Source: Flavobacterium sp. (lineage in GTDB: Bacteria > Bacteroidota > Bacteroidia > Flavobacteriales > Flavobacteriaceae). From it: 64,000 bases of DNA. Position numbers and translations under genes: made by a program. Under the pieces are notes generated by a model. The model saw only the letters and a list, made by a program, of their open reading frames with translations. It ran no database searches and was not told the origin of the DNA. Below are positions 18,178-25,554 of the stretch, piece by piece. Location: positions 1 through 64,000 of the forward strand of contig JADKHM010000019.1 in assembly GCA_016721735.1 (NCBI GenBank), written 5' to 3'. Position 1 is the first letter of the stretch. The number at the start of each line of letters is the position of its first letter.

Positions 18178-18211
18178 AAAAGCGTGAATTCTTAAAGTTC
18201 ACGCTTTTTTT
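18178..18211 (+). terminator. Terminator after the fasciclin gene
   Basis: AAAAGCGTGAA pairs with TTCACGCTTTTTTT across TTCTTAAAG. The last bases overlap the stop of the convergent Rrf2 gene, so it may serve both. Confidence 0.85.
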
Positions 18212-18644
18212 AGTATTTTAAAAAAGTTATCCCTTTTTTAATTCCTAATGCTAATTCTTCAAGTGAGGTGTTTTCAAGCATAAATATTAAATCCTTTTTT
18301 ACAAATTTAAATTTTTCATGAACAGGGCATGGATGATCCTCAGAACAATTACTTAAACCTAATCCACATCTTAAAAAAACTGAGTCACCATCTATGGCTT
18401 TTACAATTTTGGAAAGAGTAATTAACTTCATATCTTCTCTTAATACCATAAACCCTCCGCCTACACCTTTTCTGGATTTAATAATACTATTTCTCACTAA
18501 TTCTTGTAGGATTTTTGCAGTAAAAGCAATTGGCGAATCAATCTCTTTTGCGATCTCTTTTAACCCAACTTTCTCTTCATTACAACATTGAGTAGCTATA
18601 AAAATTGTGGCTCTGATTGCGTATTCACAACTCTTCGAAAACAT
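18210..18644 (-). CDS. Rrf2-family regulator, likely an Fe-S NO sensor (NsrR-like)
   Basis: The regulator has 144 residues. The N-terminal winged helix (about 1 to 70) carries the usual Rrf2 motifs: EYAIRATIFIA, GLKEIAKEI, KILQELVRNSIIKSRKGVGGGF. Three cysteines in the loop RCGLGLSNCSEDHPCPVH (C93, C100, C106) match the cluster-binding arrangement of NsrR, IscR and RsrR. Since it is transcribed divergently from norCB with paired operators between them, an NsrR-like role in releasing nor expression when NO damages the cluster is likely. IscR-like functions are less likely here because no isc/suf genes are nearby. Confidence 0.9.
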   Translation of the reverse strand: MFSKSCEYAIRATIFIATQCCNEEKVGLKEIAKEIDSPIAFTAKILQELVRNSIIKSRKGVGGGFMVLREDMKLITLSKIVKAIDGDSVFLRCGLGLSNCSEDHPCPVHEKFKFVKKDLIFMLENTSLEELALGIKKGITFLKY

Positions 18645-18677
18645 AGTTTTTATTTGTAAAAATAAAAATTTAACTCA

Positions 18678-18701
18678 ATAAAAGATAATTTTATCTTTTA
18701 T
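18678..18701. promoter_or_regulatory. Candidate Rrf2 operator, copy 1
   Basis: A perfect inverted repeat with 11-base arms (ATAAAAGATAA and TTATCTTTTAT) and a two-base centre, 33 bases upstream of the Rrf2 start. It agrees with copy 2 at 21 of 24 positions. Confidence 0.65.
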
Positions 18702-18710
18702 TTAACATTT

Positions 18711-18724
18711 ATGATTTTTATCAT
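18711..18724. promoter_or_regulatory. Candidate Crp/Fnr operator upstream of norCB
   Basis: ATGATTTTTATCAT is a perfect ATGAT-N4-ATCAT palindrome, centred about 101 bases before the norC start and about 73 before the Rrf2 start. It lies between the two Rrf2 sites. Confidence 0.65.
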
Positions 18725-18764
18725 GTTTTAAGACAATTTGGTTTAGGAAATTTACACTAAAATA

Positions 18765-18788
18765 ATAAAAGACACTTTTATCCTTTAT
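18765..18788. promoter_or_regulatory. Candidate Rrf2 operator, copy 2
   Basis: This 24-base site differs from copy 1 at only three positions (all on the right side of the core) and ends 30 bases before the norC ATG. That position would block or overlap the norC promoter. Confidence 0.6.
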
Positions 18789-18818
18789 TAATTCAATAAA
18801 CAACTAAAACTTAAACTT

Positions 18819-19253
18819 ATGCTATCAAAATCACAAGCTAGGGCATTTTTTCTAGGTGGAACATTAGTCACATTTTTAGTCTTTATCGGACTAACAATTT
18901 ACTCGTTTATGCCACAAAATGACCAAACCAACTTTGGCAAAATAGATGCTCAAGTTGTAAAAGGAAAGGAAATTTGGGAAGCCAACAATTGTATGGGTTG
19001 CCATACTATTCTTGGAGAAGGTGCTTACTACGCCCCTGAATTAACAAAAGTAATTGACCGAAGAGGCGAAGCTTATGTAAAAGCCGTCTTAATGACTAAA
19101 GAACCATGGCAACCTAGAGGAAGAAAAATGGTTGCTTACGCAATGACTGAAACTGAAGCTGAAGCCGTAGTTGCGTATTTTAAATGGATCGGAAAAATCG
19201 ATTTGAATGGATTTGACAGAATAGTTTCTCCGCTAGCTAAAACAAAAAATTAA
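18819..19253 (+). CDS. norC: Nitric oxide reductase subunit C (cytochrome c)
   Basis: This membrane-anchored monoheme cytochrome passes electrons to NorB. The 144 residues comprise one N-terminal transmembrane helix (about 8 to 30) and a periplasmic cytochrome domain with the heme site CMGCH at 58 to 62. A distal Met ligand is probably M104 (RGRKMVAYAM). The segments TILGEGAYYAPELT and KEPWQPRGRKM are characteristic of NorC. It is the first gene of a long cluster (norC, norB, nirK, nirV, SCO, porin, norQ, norD), with norB 11 bases downstream. The upstream region carries both Rrf2-type and Crp/Fnr-type operator candidates. Confidence 0.95.
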   Translation: MLSKSQARAFFLGGTLVTFLVFIGLTIYSFMPQNDQTNFGKIDAQVVKGKEIWEANNCMGCHTILGEGAYYAPELTKVIDRRGEAYVKAVLMTKEPWQPRGRKMVAYAMTETEAEAVVAYFKWIGKIDLNGFDRIVSPLAKTKN

Positions 19254-19264
19254 ATTAGAAAATC

Positions 19265-20605
19265 ATGAAATATAAATCACAAAAAGTTGCCTATTGGTTT
19301 TTTGCATTATGCATGTTATTGTTCTCATTACAAATTATATATGGCTTCATAATGGGCTTTGATCGAATTGGATTGCAAGGTCTTCATGAAATTATTCCGT
19401 TTAATACTGCAAGAGCTGTACATACTAACTTATTAGTTGTTTGGTTATTAACAGGTTTCATGGGAGCTGCCTATTACATTATCCCAGAAGAAGCACAACG
19501 AGAACTTATAAGTGTAAAATGGGCTTATATTCAACTGATATCATTAGCTGTAGTAGGTGTTGTCGCAGTTGTTGGATTCCATTTTAACCACTGGGAAGGA
19601 AGAAAATTTCTTGAAATTCCTAGAGAATTAGATTTTCTTGTCGTTATAAATGTTTTACTTTTTTTAGGACTTATTTTAGGAACATTATTTACTGGAAAAC
19701 GCAAAACAACTACTGCTTTAGTACTTTCTATGGGGCTATTGTTTGCCGCATTACTCTACATACCTGGAATGATATGGTTTGATAGCCAAGTGATGGATTC
19801 CTTTTTCCGTTGGTGGGTTGTTCACCTATGGGTTGAAGGTGTTTGGGAGTTAATTATGGGAGGTATTTTATCTTACTTATTAATTAAATTAACCGGTGTT
19901 GATAGAGAAGTTATCGAAAAATGGTTATACGTAATTATTGGTTTAACATTCCTTTCTGGAGTTTTAGGAACTGGCCACCACTATTATTACATCGGTGTAA
20001 ATAAAATTTGGTTAGTTGTTGGTGGTATATTCTCTGCTCTTGAACCTTTAGCTTTCCTTGCCATGGCATTATTTGCTGTTAATATGTATAGAAAAGGAGA
20101 AAAAAGTCATCCAAACAAAATTGCTTTATTCTGGACTATTGGTTCTGCTATTGTATCATTCGTCGGTGCAGGTTTATTAGGCTTTGCACATACAATACCA
20201 CAAACAAATCTTTATACTCATGGAACTTTAGTTACTGCAATGCATGGTCATTATGCTTTTTGGGGTGCTTACGCAATGATTGTATTAGCAATTATAAGTT
20301 ATGCCTTACCAAACTTAACAGGACGTAAACGTTATAATAGTACCCAAGGGAATGCAGCGTTCTGGATTCCTAATATAGGGATATTAGGCATGACAGTCGC
20401 TTTTGGAGTAGCTGGAGTAGTTCAAGTGTATTTAGAAAGAAAACAGAAAATGGAATTTATGGAAGTTCAAAACGAAATTGCTGTACACTTTGTAGTATTA
20501 CTAGTGTGCGCAACAATGTTTACAGTTGGAATCGGACTATTTATTTATGATTTCATAAAATATGGAACCCCAACTGATGAAGCTTTAGAAATAGAAAATA
20601 AATAA
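19265..20605 (+). CDS. norB: Nitric oxide reductase subunit B
   Basis: This is the catalytic subunit that reduces 2 NO to N2O at a heme b3/non-heme iron centre in the inner membrane. The 446-residue, 12-helix protein has all expected ligands: H53 and H329 for low-spin heme b (AVHTN, MHGHYAF), H327 for heme b3, and H187, H238 and H239 for FeB. The essential glutamates E191 and E195 lie in HLWVEGVWE, and E260 is in SALEPLAF. The loop WEGRKFLEIP near 110 to 119 is typical of cytochrome-c-dependent NOR. It lacks the long N-terminal extension of quinol-dependent NOR, consistent with its NorC partner. Confidence 0.97.
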   Translation: MKYKSQKVAYWFFALCMLLFSLQIIYGFIMGFDRIGLQGLHEIIPFNTARAVHTNLLVVWLLTGFMGAAYYIIPEEAQRELISVKWAYIQLISLAVVGVVAVVGFHFNHWEGRKFLEIPRELDFLVVINVLLFLGLILGTLFTGKRKTTTALVLSMGLLFAALLYIPGMIWFDSQVMDSFFRWWVVHLWVEGVWELIMGGILSYLLIKLTGVDREVIEKWLYVIIGLTFLSGVLGTGHHYYYIGVNKIWLVVGGIFSALEPLAFLAMALFAVNMYRKGEKSHPNKIALFWTIGSAIVSFVGAGLLGFAHTIPQTNLYTHGTLVTAMHGHYAFWGAYAMIVLAIISYALPNLTGRKRYNSTQGNAAFWIPNIGILGMTVAFGVAGVVQVYLERKQKMEFMEVQNEIAVHFVVLLVCATMFTVGIGLFIYDFIKYGTPTDEALEIENK

Positions 20606-20614
20606 ATTAATATC

Positions 20615-22048
20615 ATGAGAAAAATAATTTTAACAGTTTTTGCTCTTGTAGCATTTGCAAGTTGCAAGCAAAACGATGAATACAAAAAAGTCGATGCGAC
20701 ACTTATAGAAACTGAAGGTCCAGCAATAAATGCTGAACTAACAGCACCACCATTTGTGCCAAAACCAGTTGGAGATAGACCTGCTAAAAAGCTAATCGTC
20801 AATCTTGAAATAATTGAAAAAGAAGGCGAAATGGCCGATGGTGTGAAATATGTTTATTGGACATTTGGAGGGTCAGTTCCGGGAAGTTTCATCAGAACTA
20901 GAATTGGAGATGAAGTTGAATTTCATCTAAAAAACCATCCAGACAATAAGTTACCTCACAACATCGATTTACATGCTGTAACTGGTCCAGGTGGTGGTGC
21001 AAAATCGTCTTTTGTAGCTCCAGGACATGAAGTAACATTCTCTTTCAAGGTGTTAAACCAAGGTCTTTTTGTTTACCACTGTGCCACAGCTCCTGTTGGA
21101 ATGCACATTGCAAACGGTATGTACGGACTTATTTTGGTTGAACCAGAAGGTGGTTTGCCGCCAGTTGACAAAGAGTACTACATCATGCAAGGCGATTTCT
21201 ATATTAAAGGAGCCAATGGTGAAAGAGGATTACAACCTTTTGATATGGCTAAAGCAATTAAAGAAGAAGCAGATTATGTAGTATTCAATGGTAAAACAGG
21301 TTCTTTAACTGGTGATAATGCGCTTACTGCAAAAGTGGGCGAAACGGTTCGTTTGTTTGTTGGAAATGGTGGGCCAAACTTGGTTTCTTCATTCCACGTT
21401 ATTGGAGAAATTTTCGACAATGTACATGTTGAAGGTGGAACTTTAATCAACCACGATGTCCAAACCACACTAGTTCCCGCCGGTGGAGCTGCAATTGTTG
21501 ATTTTAAACTCGAAGCTCCTGGAACGCTTGTTATAGTGGATCACTCTATATTTAGAACATTCAACAAAGGAAGTTTAGGGTTACTAAACGTAACTGGAGA
21601 AGATAATAAAAAAGTATACTCTGGAACACAATCTGATCAAGTTTATCATCCTGAAGGAGGAACTATTCAAACCATGCCAAACGAAGTAAGTGCTAAAGCT
21701 CCAAAAGCGGTAACTCTTGTTGAAAGAATAGCGGATGGAAAATCTATTTATGCTAAAACTTGTTTTGCTTGTCATCAACCAACTGGAGCTGGTTTACCAA
21801 ATGCTTTTCCTCCTTTGGCTAAATCAGATTATTTGAATGCTGATGTAAATAGAGCCATTGAATTTGTACTTAAAGGGAAAACAGGTGAAATTGTTGTAAA
21901 TGGTAAAAAATACAATAGTGTAATGACAGCCCAAACACTTACCGATGATGAAATTGCTAATGTACTAACGTATGTATACAATTCATGGGGCAACTCTAAA
22001 AAAGACGTTACACCTGCAATGGTTAAAGCAGTAAGAAGTAAAAAGTAA
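20615..22048 (+). CDS. nirK: Copper nitrite reductase NirK with fused C-terminal cytochrome c
   Basis: It reduces nitrite to NO in the periplasm or at the outer membrane. The 477-residue lipoprotein has a lipobox Cys at 17. Two cupredoxin domains follow (about 55 to 180 and 185 to 330). Type 1 copper ligands are H115, C156, H164 and M169 (LPHNIDLH, VYHCATAP, GMHIANGM). Type 2 copper ligands are H120, H155 and H310, with catalytic D118 and H261. A cytochrome c domain (about 365 to 465) with CFACH at 383 to 387 is fused at the end and probably delivers electrons directly. It follows norB by 9 bases, and nirV and a SCO protein follow. Confidence 0.97.
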   Translation: MRKIILTVFALVAFASCKQNDEYKKVDATLIETEGPAINAELTAPPFVPKPVGDRPAKKLIVNLEIIEKEGEMADGVKYVYWTFGGSVPGSFIRTRIGDEVEFHLKNHPDNKLPHNIDLHAVTGPGGGAKSSFVAPGHEVTFSFKVLNQGLFVYHCATAPVGMHIANGMYGLILVEPEGGLPPVDKEYYIMQGDFYIKGANGERGLQPFDMAKAIKEEADYVVFNGKTGSLTGDNALTAKVGETVRLFVGNGGPNLVSSFHVIGEIFDNVHVEGGTLINHDVQTTLVPAGGAAIVDFKLEAPGTLVIVDHSIFRTFNKGSLGLLNVTGEDNKKVYSGTQSDQVYHPEGGTIQTMPNEVSAKAPKAVTLVERIADGKSIYAKTCFACHQPTGAGLPNAFPPLAKSDYLNADVNRAIEFVLKGKTGEIVVNGKKYNSVMTAQTLTDDEIANVLTYVYNSWGNSKKDVTPAMVKAVRSKK

Positions 22049-22060
22049 ATTATTAATTCC

Positions 22061-22912
22061 ATGAAAAAGTTATATTTTCTATTTGTTGCAATTATGTTTG
22101 CTTCTTGTTCAAAAGACAAGGAATCAAATACTACTCTAGAAAACATAACTCTTCCATCAGTTTCTATTCCAAAAGACGTTTCTTTTGGAATAGAAACGCC
22201 GATGGTTTTTGCCAAAGGAGGAAATTATATTCCACTTTATGGTAAAAAAAATAAAGCTGTTTCAGTCAACGATTTACTTATCGATGTTTATCCAGTTTCA
22301 AACGCCAATTTTTTAGCCTTTGTTAAACAAAATAAAAGGTGGAAAAAGTCACAAGTGAAAAAACTTTTTGCGGATGACAATTATTTAAATCATTGGAAAA
22401 ACGATACACTTTTAGCAACAGACATGAAACAAAACAGCCCTGTTACAAATGTTTCATGGTATGCTGCCAACGCATATTGCGAATGTCAAGGCAAACGACT
22501 TGCAACAGTGGATGAATGGGAATATGTAGCTATGGCAAATCAAGATATCCCTGATGCTCGAAAAATAAAAGCATACAATCAATATATTTTAGATTGGTAT
22601 GAAAAACCTAAGACTTTCAATAATGAAATTGGAAAAACCTTCAAAAACTATTATGGAGTTTATGATCTTCATGGTTTAGTATGGGAATGGACTTCCGATT
22701 TTAACTCAATTCTTTTAACAGGCGAATCCCGAAGCGACGTAACTACTGATAAAAATTTATTCTGCGGAAGTGGCTCACTGAACGCTTCTGATTTGATGAA
22801 TTACGCAGCCTTTATTAGATATGCTTTTAGAGGAAGTGTCAAAGCAAATTATGCTGTTAAAAATTTAGGCTTTAGATGTGTTAAAGACACTTTAAAAACA
22901 TTAAAACAATGA
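22061..22912 (+). CDS. nirV: NirV-like formylglycine-generating-enzyme (SUMF1) domain lipoprotein
   Basis: The 283-residue lipoprotein has its lipidated Cys near residue 16 (FASC) and a SUMF1/FGE-sulfatase domain (about 50 to 275). Motifs include IDVYPVSNANFLAFVK, SPVTNVSWYAANAYCECQGKR, VDEWEYVA, LHGLVWEWTSDF and the final LGFRCVKD. NirV is the SUMF1-type protein known next to nirK in several denitrifiers; its exact job in maturation or function of NirK is unsettled. It begins 12 bases after nirK and overlaps the SCO gene by 4 bases (ATGA). Near its start the coding DNA contains a perfect 16-base-pair hairpin (22161 to 22196). Confidence 0.85.
   Translation: MKKLYFLFVAIMFASCSKDKESNTTLENITLPSVSIPKDVSFGIETPMVFAKGGNYIPLYGKKNKAVSVNDLLIDVYPVSNANFLAFVKQNKRWKKSQVKKLFADDNYLNHWKNDTLLATDMKQNSPVTNVSWYAANAYCECQGKRLATVDEWEYVAMANQDIPDARKIKAYNQYILDWYEKPKTFNNEIGKTFKNYYGVYDLHGLVWEWTSDFNSILLTGESRSDVTTDKNLFCGSGSLNASDLMNYAAFIRYAFRGSVKANYAVKNLGFRCVKDTLKTLKQ
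22161..22196 (+). promoter_or_regulatory. Perfect 16-bp hairpin inside nirV
   Basis: TTTCTATTCCAAAAGA is followed by the loop CGTT and then its exact reverse complement. There is no T-run after it, so it is not a terminator. It encodes the segment around SIPKDVSFGIET after the lipobox linker. It may stabilise the nirV-SCO mRNA or affect coupling with nirK. Confidence 0.55.
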
Positions 22913-23484
22913 AAAATACAATCCTCATTTTTATAGCAATCACCCTTTTTGGCTGTAAAAAAACAACAACTACACCTACTAATTCCATTTCACAAGAATC
23001 AATATTCAACTTAACGAGTAAATGGAAAACTCAAGACAATAAAACAATTGAAATTAAAGACTTAAGAGGAAAAGTAACCGTAATGGTAATGATTTACACT
23101 AGTTGCAAAGCAGCATGCCCAAGATTAGTTGCGGATATGAGAGATATAGAATCTAAAATGCCAAAAGACAAACTAACTGATTTAAATTTTGTTTTGGTAA
23201 GCATTGACCCAGAAGTTGACACACCAGAAAGACTAAAAACTTTCGCTAAAGACAACCTTATGGATGCTCCACATTGGACATTTCTACAAGGAACAAAAAC
23301 AACAGTTCAAGAATTCGCTAATGTTCTCGCTGTAAAATACAAACAAATTGCTCCTTTGGATTTTTCTCATTCTAATATTATTAGCATATTCAATAAAGAA
23401 GGAGAATTAATACATCAACAGGAAGGTTTGGGAGTAAACAACAAAGAGACCATCGAAAAAATAATTGAAACTATAAACAAATAA
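22909..23484 (+). CDS. SCO1/SenC family copper chaperone
   Basis: The 191-residue lipoprotein-like protein has a signal ending near TLFGC (Cys 16) and a thioredoxin-like SCO domain (about 35 to 190). The copper site is in YTSCKAACPRLVADM (two Cys spaced by three residues at about 65 to 69), with the distal His expected at FSHSN near 160. The phrase LVSIDPEVDTPERLKTF is typical of the family. SCO proteins deliver copper or reduce thiols for CuA and other copper sites. Between nirV and a porin in a nir/nor operon it probably metallates NirK, though it could also serve NosZ. Confidence 0.92.
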   Translation: MKNTILIFIAITLFGCKKTTTTPTNSISQESIFNLTSKWKTQDNKTIEIKDLRGKVTVMVMIYTSCKAACPRLVADMRDIESKMPKDKLTDLNFVLVSIDPEVDTPERLKTFAKDNLMDAPHWTFLQGTKTTVQEFANVLAVKYKQIAPLDFSHSNIISIFNKEGELIHQQEGLGVNNKETIEKIIETINK

Positions 23485-23488
23485 CATC

Positions 23489-24751
23489 ATGAAAAATAAT
23501 ATTTATATAGCGATTATTACTTTAATTTCATGCTATTCAACACTAGCGCAACAGTTTGACATCAATGCCGATTTACGTGCTAGATTTGAAAACAGAAATG
23601 GATATGGAACTTTAAAACCAGACACAGAAAAAGCTGCTTCATTTATTTCGCAACGAACCCGAATTGTCTTTGATTACTCTTTCAAAAACATCAAACTAAG
23701 ATTTTCCCCACAAAATGTAAGAACATGGGGAGATGTGATTACAACTTCAAAAAGCGATGCGAATGGCGCTTTTCATGAAGCATATGGTGAAATCAAAATG
23801 GACGAACAATTTTCTTTCAAATTAGGAAGACAAGAAATTAATTATGATGATGCTAGAATTTTTGGAAATGTAGACTGGGCAATGCAAGCAAGAAGTCATG
23901 ATGCGTTTCTATTAAAATTCAATCCAAATTCTAAAAATCAAATCCATTTAGGGTTGGCTTTGAATGCCAATAAAGAAACTAATTTTTATGAAAATTACGC
24001 CGTTTTACAATACAGATCGCTACAATATATTTGGTATCATACTGATTTCAAGAACTTAAATTTTAGCGTTTTATTATTAAATAATGGCATGCCTTATTTA
24101 GACGGAACAGAAGAAAAATTAGATTATAGTCAAACCATTGGTTCAAGATTGGTTTACAAAAAAGAGAATCTTTCTATAGATGGTGCTGCCTATTTGCAAA
24201 CTGGGACTATCGCTACAAATTCTGTAAGTGCAAACTATTTTTCTGCAAATATAAATTACAAAACGAAATCAAATTTTAATGCTGGTTTAGGATTTGAATT
24301 ACTTTCAGGAAAAGATCAAAACGACACTTCAACGGATATAAAATCTTTCAATCCATTGTATGGAACCAATCATAAATTCAACGGCTATATGGACTATTTT
24401 TATGTAGGAAACCACAATAATTCAGTTGGATTGACTGATGTTTATGCAAATTTAAGTTTTGAAAAAAACAAGTATTCGCTAAAATTAACACCACATTATT
24501 TTGCTTCTGCATCTTCTTTATATAGTGCAGGAGAAAAACAAGACAATTACTTAGGTACAGAGTTAGATCTAACATTTGGTTATAAAATGTATGATTATGT
24601 ATCAGTTGATGCCGGATTTTCACAAATGTTTGCCTCTTCATCTATGGAAATATTAAAAACAGGAAACAAAAACGCGGGAAATAATTGGGCCTTTTTATCT
24701 ATAAAAATCAACCCGAATATTTTTACAAATAATGTAGAAACAAAACTCTAA
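23489..24751 (+). CDS. Alginate-export-like outer membrane porin
   Basis: This 420-residue protein has a signal peptide (ending STLAQ) and a beta-barrel of the alginate export type. Characteristic segments are DINADLRARFENR near 24, ISQRTRIVFDY, FKLGRQEINYDDARIFGNVDW near 110 to 130 and an aromatic-rich barrel end. It sits 4 bases after the SCO gene in the nir/nor operon. Porins of this type in denitrification clusters are thought to let nitrate or nitrite through the outer membrane. That role is inferred from position; alginate itself is unlikely. Confidence 0.8.
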   Translation: MKNNIYIAIITLISCYSTLAQQFDINADLRARFENRNGYGTLKPDTEKAASFISQRTRIVFDYSFKNIKLRFSPQNVRTWGDVITTSKSDANGAFHEAYGEIKMDEQFSFKLGRQEINYDDARIFGNVDWAMQARSHDAFLLKFNPNSKNQIHLGLALNANKETNFYENYAVLQYRSLQYIWYHTDFKNLNFSVLLLNNGMPYLDGTEEKLDYSQTIGSRLVYKKENLSIDGAAYLQTGTIATNSVSANYFSANINYKTKSNFNAGLGFELLSGKDQNDTSTDIKSFNPLYGTNHKFNGYMDYFYVGNHNNSVGLTDVYANLSFEKNKYSLKLTPHYFASASSLYSAGEKQDNYLGTELDLTFGYKMYDYVSVDAGFSQMFASSSMEILKTGNKNAGNNWAFLSIKINPNIFTNNVETKL

Positions 24752-24763
24752 ATCATTCTTACA

Positions 24764-25543
24764 ATGACTGAAACGACACCATATTATCACGTTATAGGTA
24801 AAGAAGAAGAAATTTTTACTCATGCCTATTTCAATAAAATTCCATTGCTATTGAAAGGACCAACAGGAACTGGAAAGTCTCGATTTGTTGAATATATGGC
24901 TCATAAACTTGACAAAAAATTGATTACAATTAGCTGCCATGAAGAAACTTCATCAACAGATTTAATTGGGAGATATATTATTAAAGGTGCAGAAACAATT
25001 TGGATTGACGGACCCTTGACCACTGCGGTTAAAGAAGGAGCAATTATCTATCTCGACGAAATAGCCGAAGCAAGACCAGATGTTATTGTAGCCATCCATT
25101 CCCTGACCGACCACCGAAGAGAACTGTTTATCGACAAATTAGGAATTGTAATAAAAGCACACGAAGATTTTATGCTTGTTGCTTCGTTTAATCCCGGATA
25201 TCAACGTGGTTTTAAAGAATTAAAACCCTCAACAAAACAACGATTCTCTGCACTTTCGTTTGATTATCCTGAAACCAAACAAGAAATCGAAATCCTTATA
25301 AATGAAACTAAAGTAGACGCTGATAATGCCAAAAAACTAGTGGCAATTGGAACCAAAATTAGAAACCTAACCGAGCTTGGTTTAGCAGAAACCGTTTCAA
25401 CACGTCTTTTAGTTAATGCAGCAACATTAATAAATAGCGGATTACCTAAAAGACTTTCAACACATGTCGCAATCGTAGAACCGCTTACAGATGATTTACA
25501 GACGGTACAATCGCTGAAAGATTTGTGCGATTTGATGATATAA
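24764..25543 (+). CDS. norQ: NorQ/NirQ/CbbQ-family MoxR ATPase
   Basis: This cytoplasmic AAA+ ATPase works with NorD to activate NO reductase, probably by helping insert the non-heme iron. It has 259 residues. Walker A is KGPTGTGKSRFVEYM at about 36 to 50, Walker B is AIIYLDEIAEARPDV near 97, and a sensor region VASFNPGYQRGFKELKPSTK lies near 143. The C-terminal CbbQ-type domain ends at residue 259. norD follows 11 bases later, the standard norQD order. The operon position far from norCB, after nirK-nirV-SCO-porin, is still within one run of closely spaced genes. Confidence 0.93.
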   Translation: MTETTPYYHVIGKEEEIFTHAYFNKIPLLLKGPTGTGKSRFVEYMAHKLDKKLITISCHEETSSTDLIGRYIIKGAETIWIDGPLTTAVKEGAIIYLDEIAEARPDVIVAIHSLTDHRRELFIDKLGIVIKAHEDFMLVASFNPGYQRGFKELKPSTKQRFSALSFDYPETKQEIEILINETKVDADNAKKLVAIGTKIRNLTELGLAETVSTRLLVNAATLINSGLPKRLSTHVAIVEPLTDDLQTVQSLKDLCDLMI

Positions 25544-25554
25544 AGTAAAAAAAA

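Noticed and set aside
22161..22196. Terminator between nirK and nirV
   Set aside because: The hairpin lies about 110 bases inside nirV and is not followed by T residues, so it is not a classical terminator.
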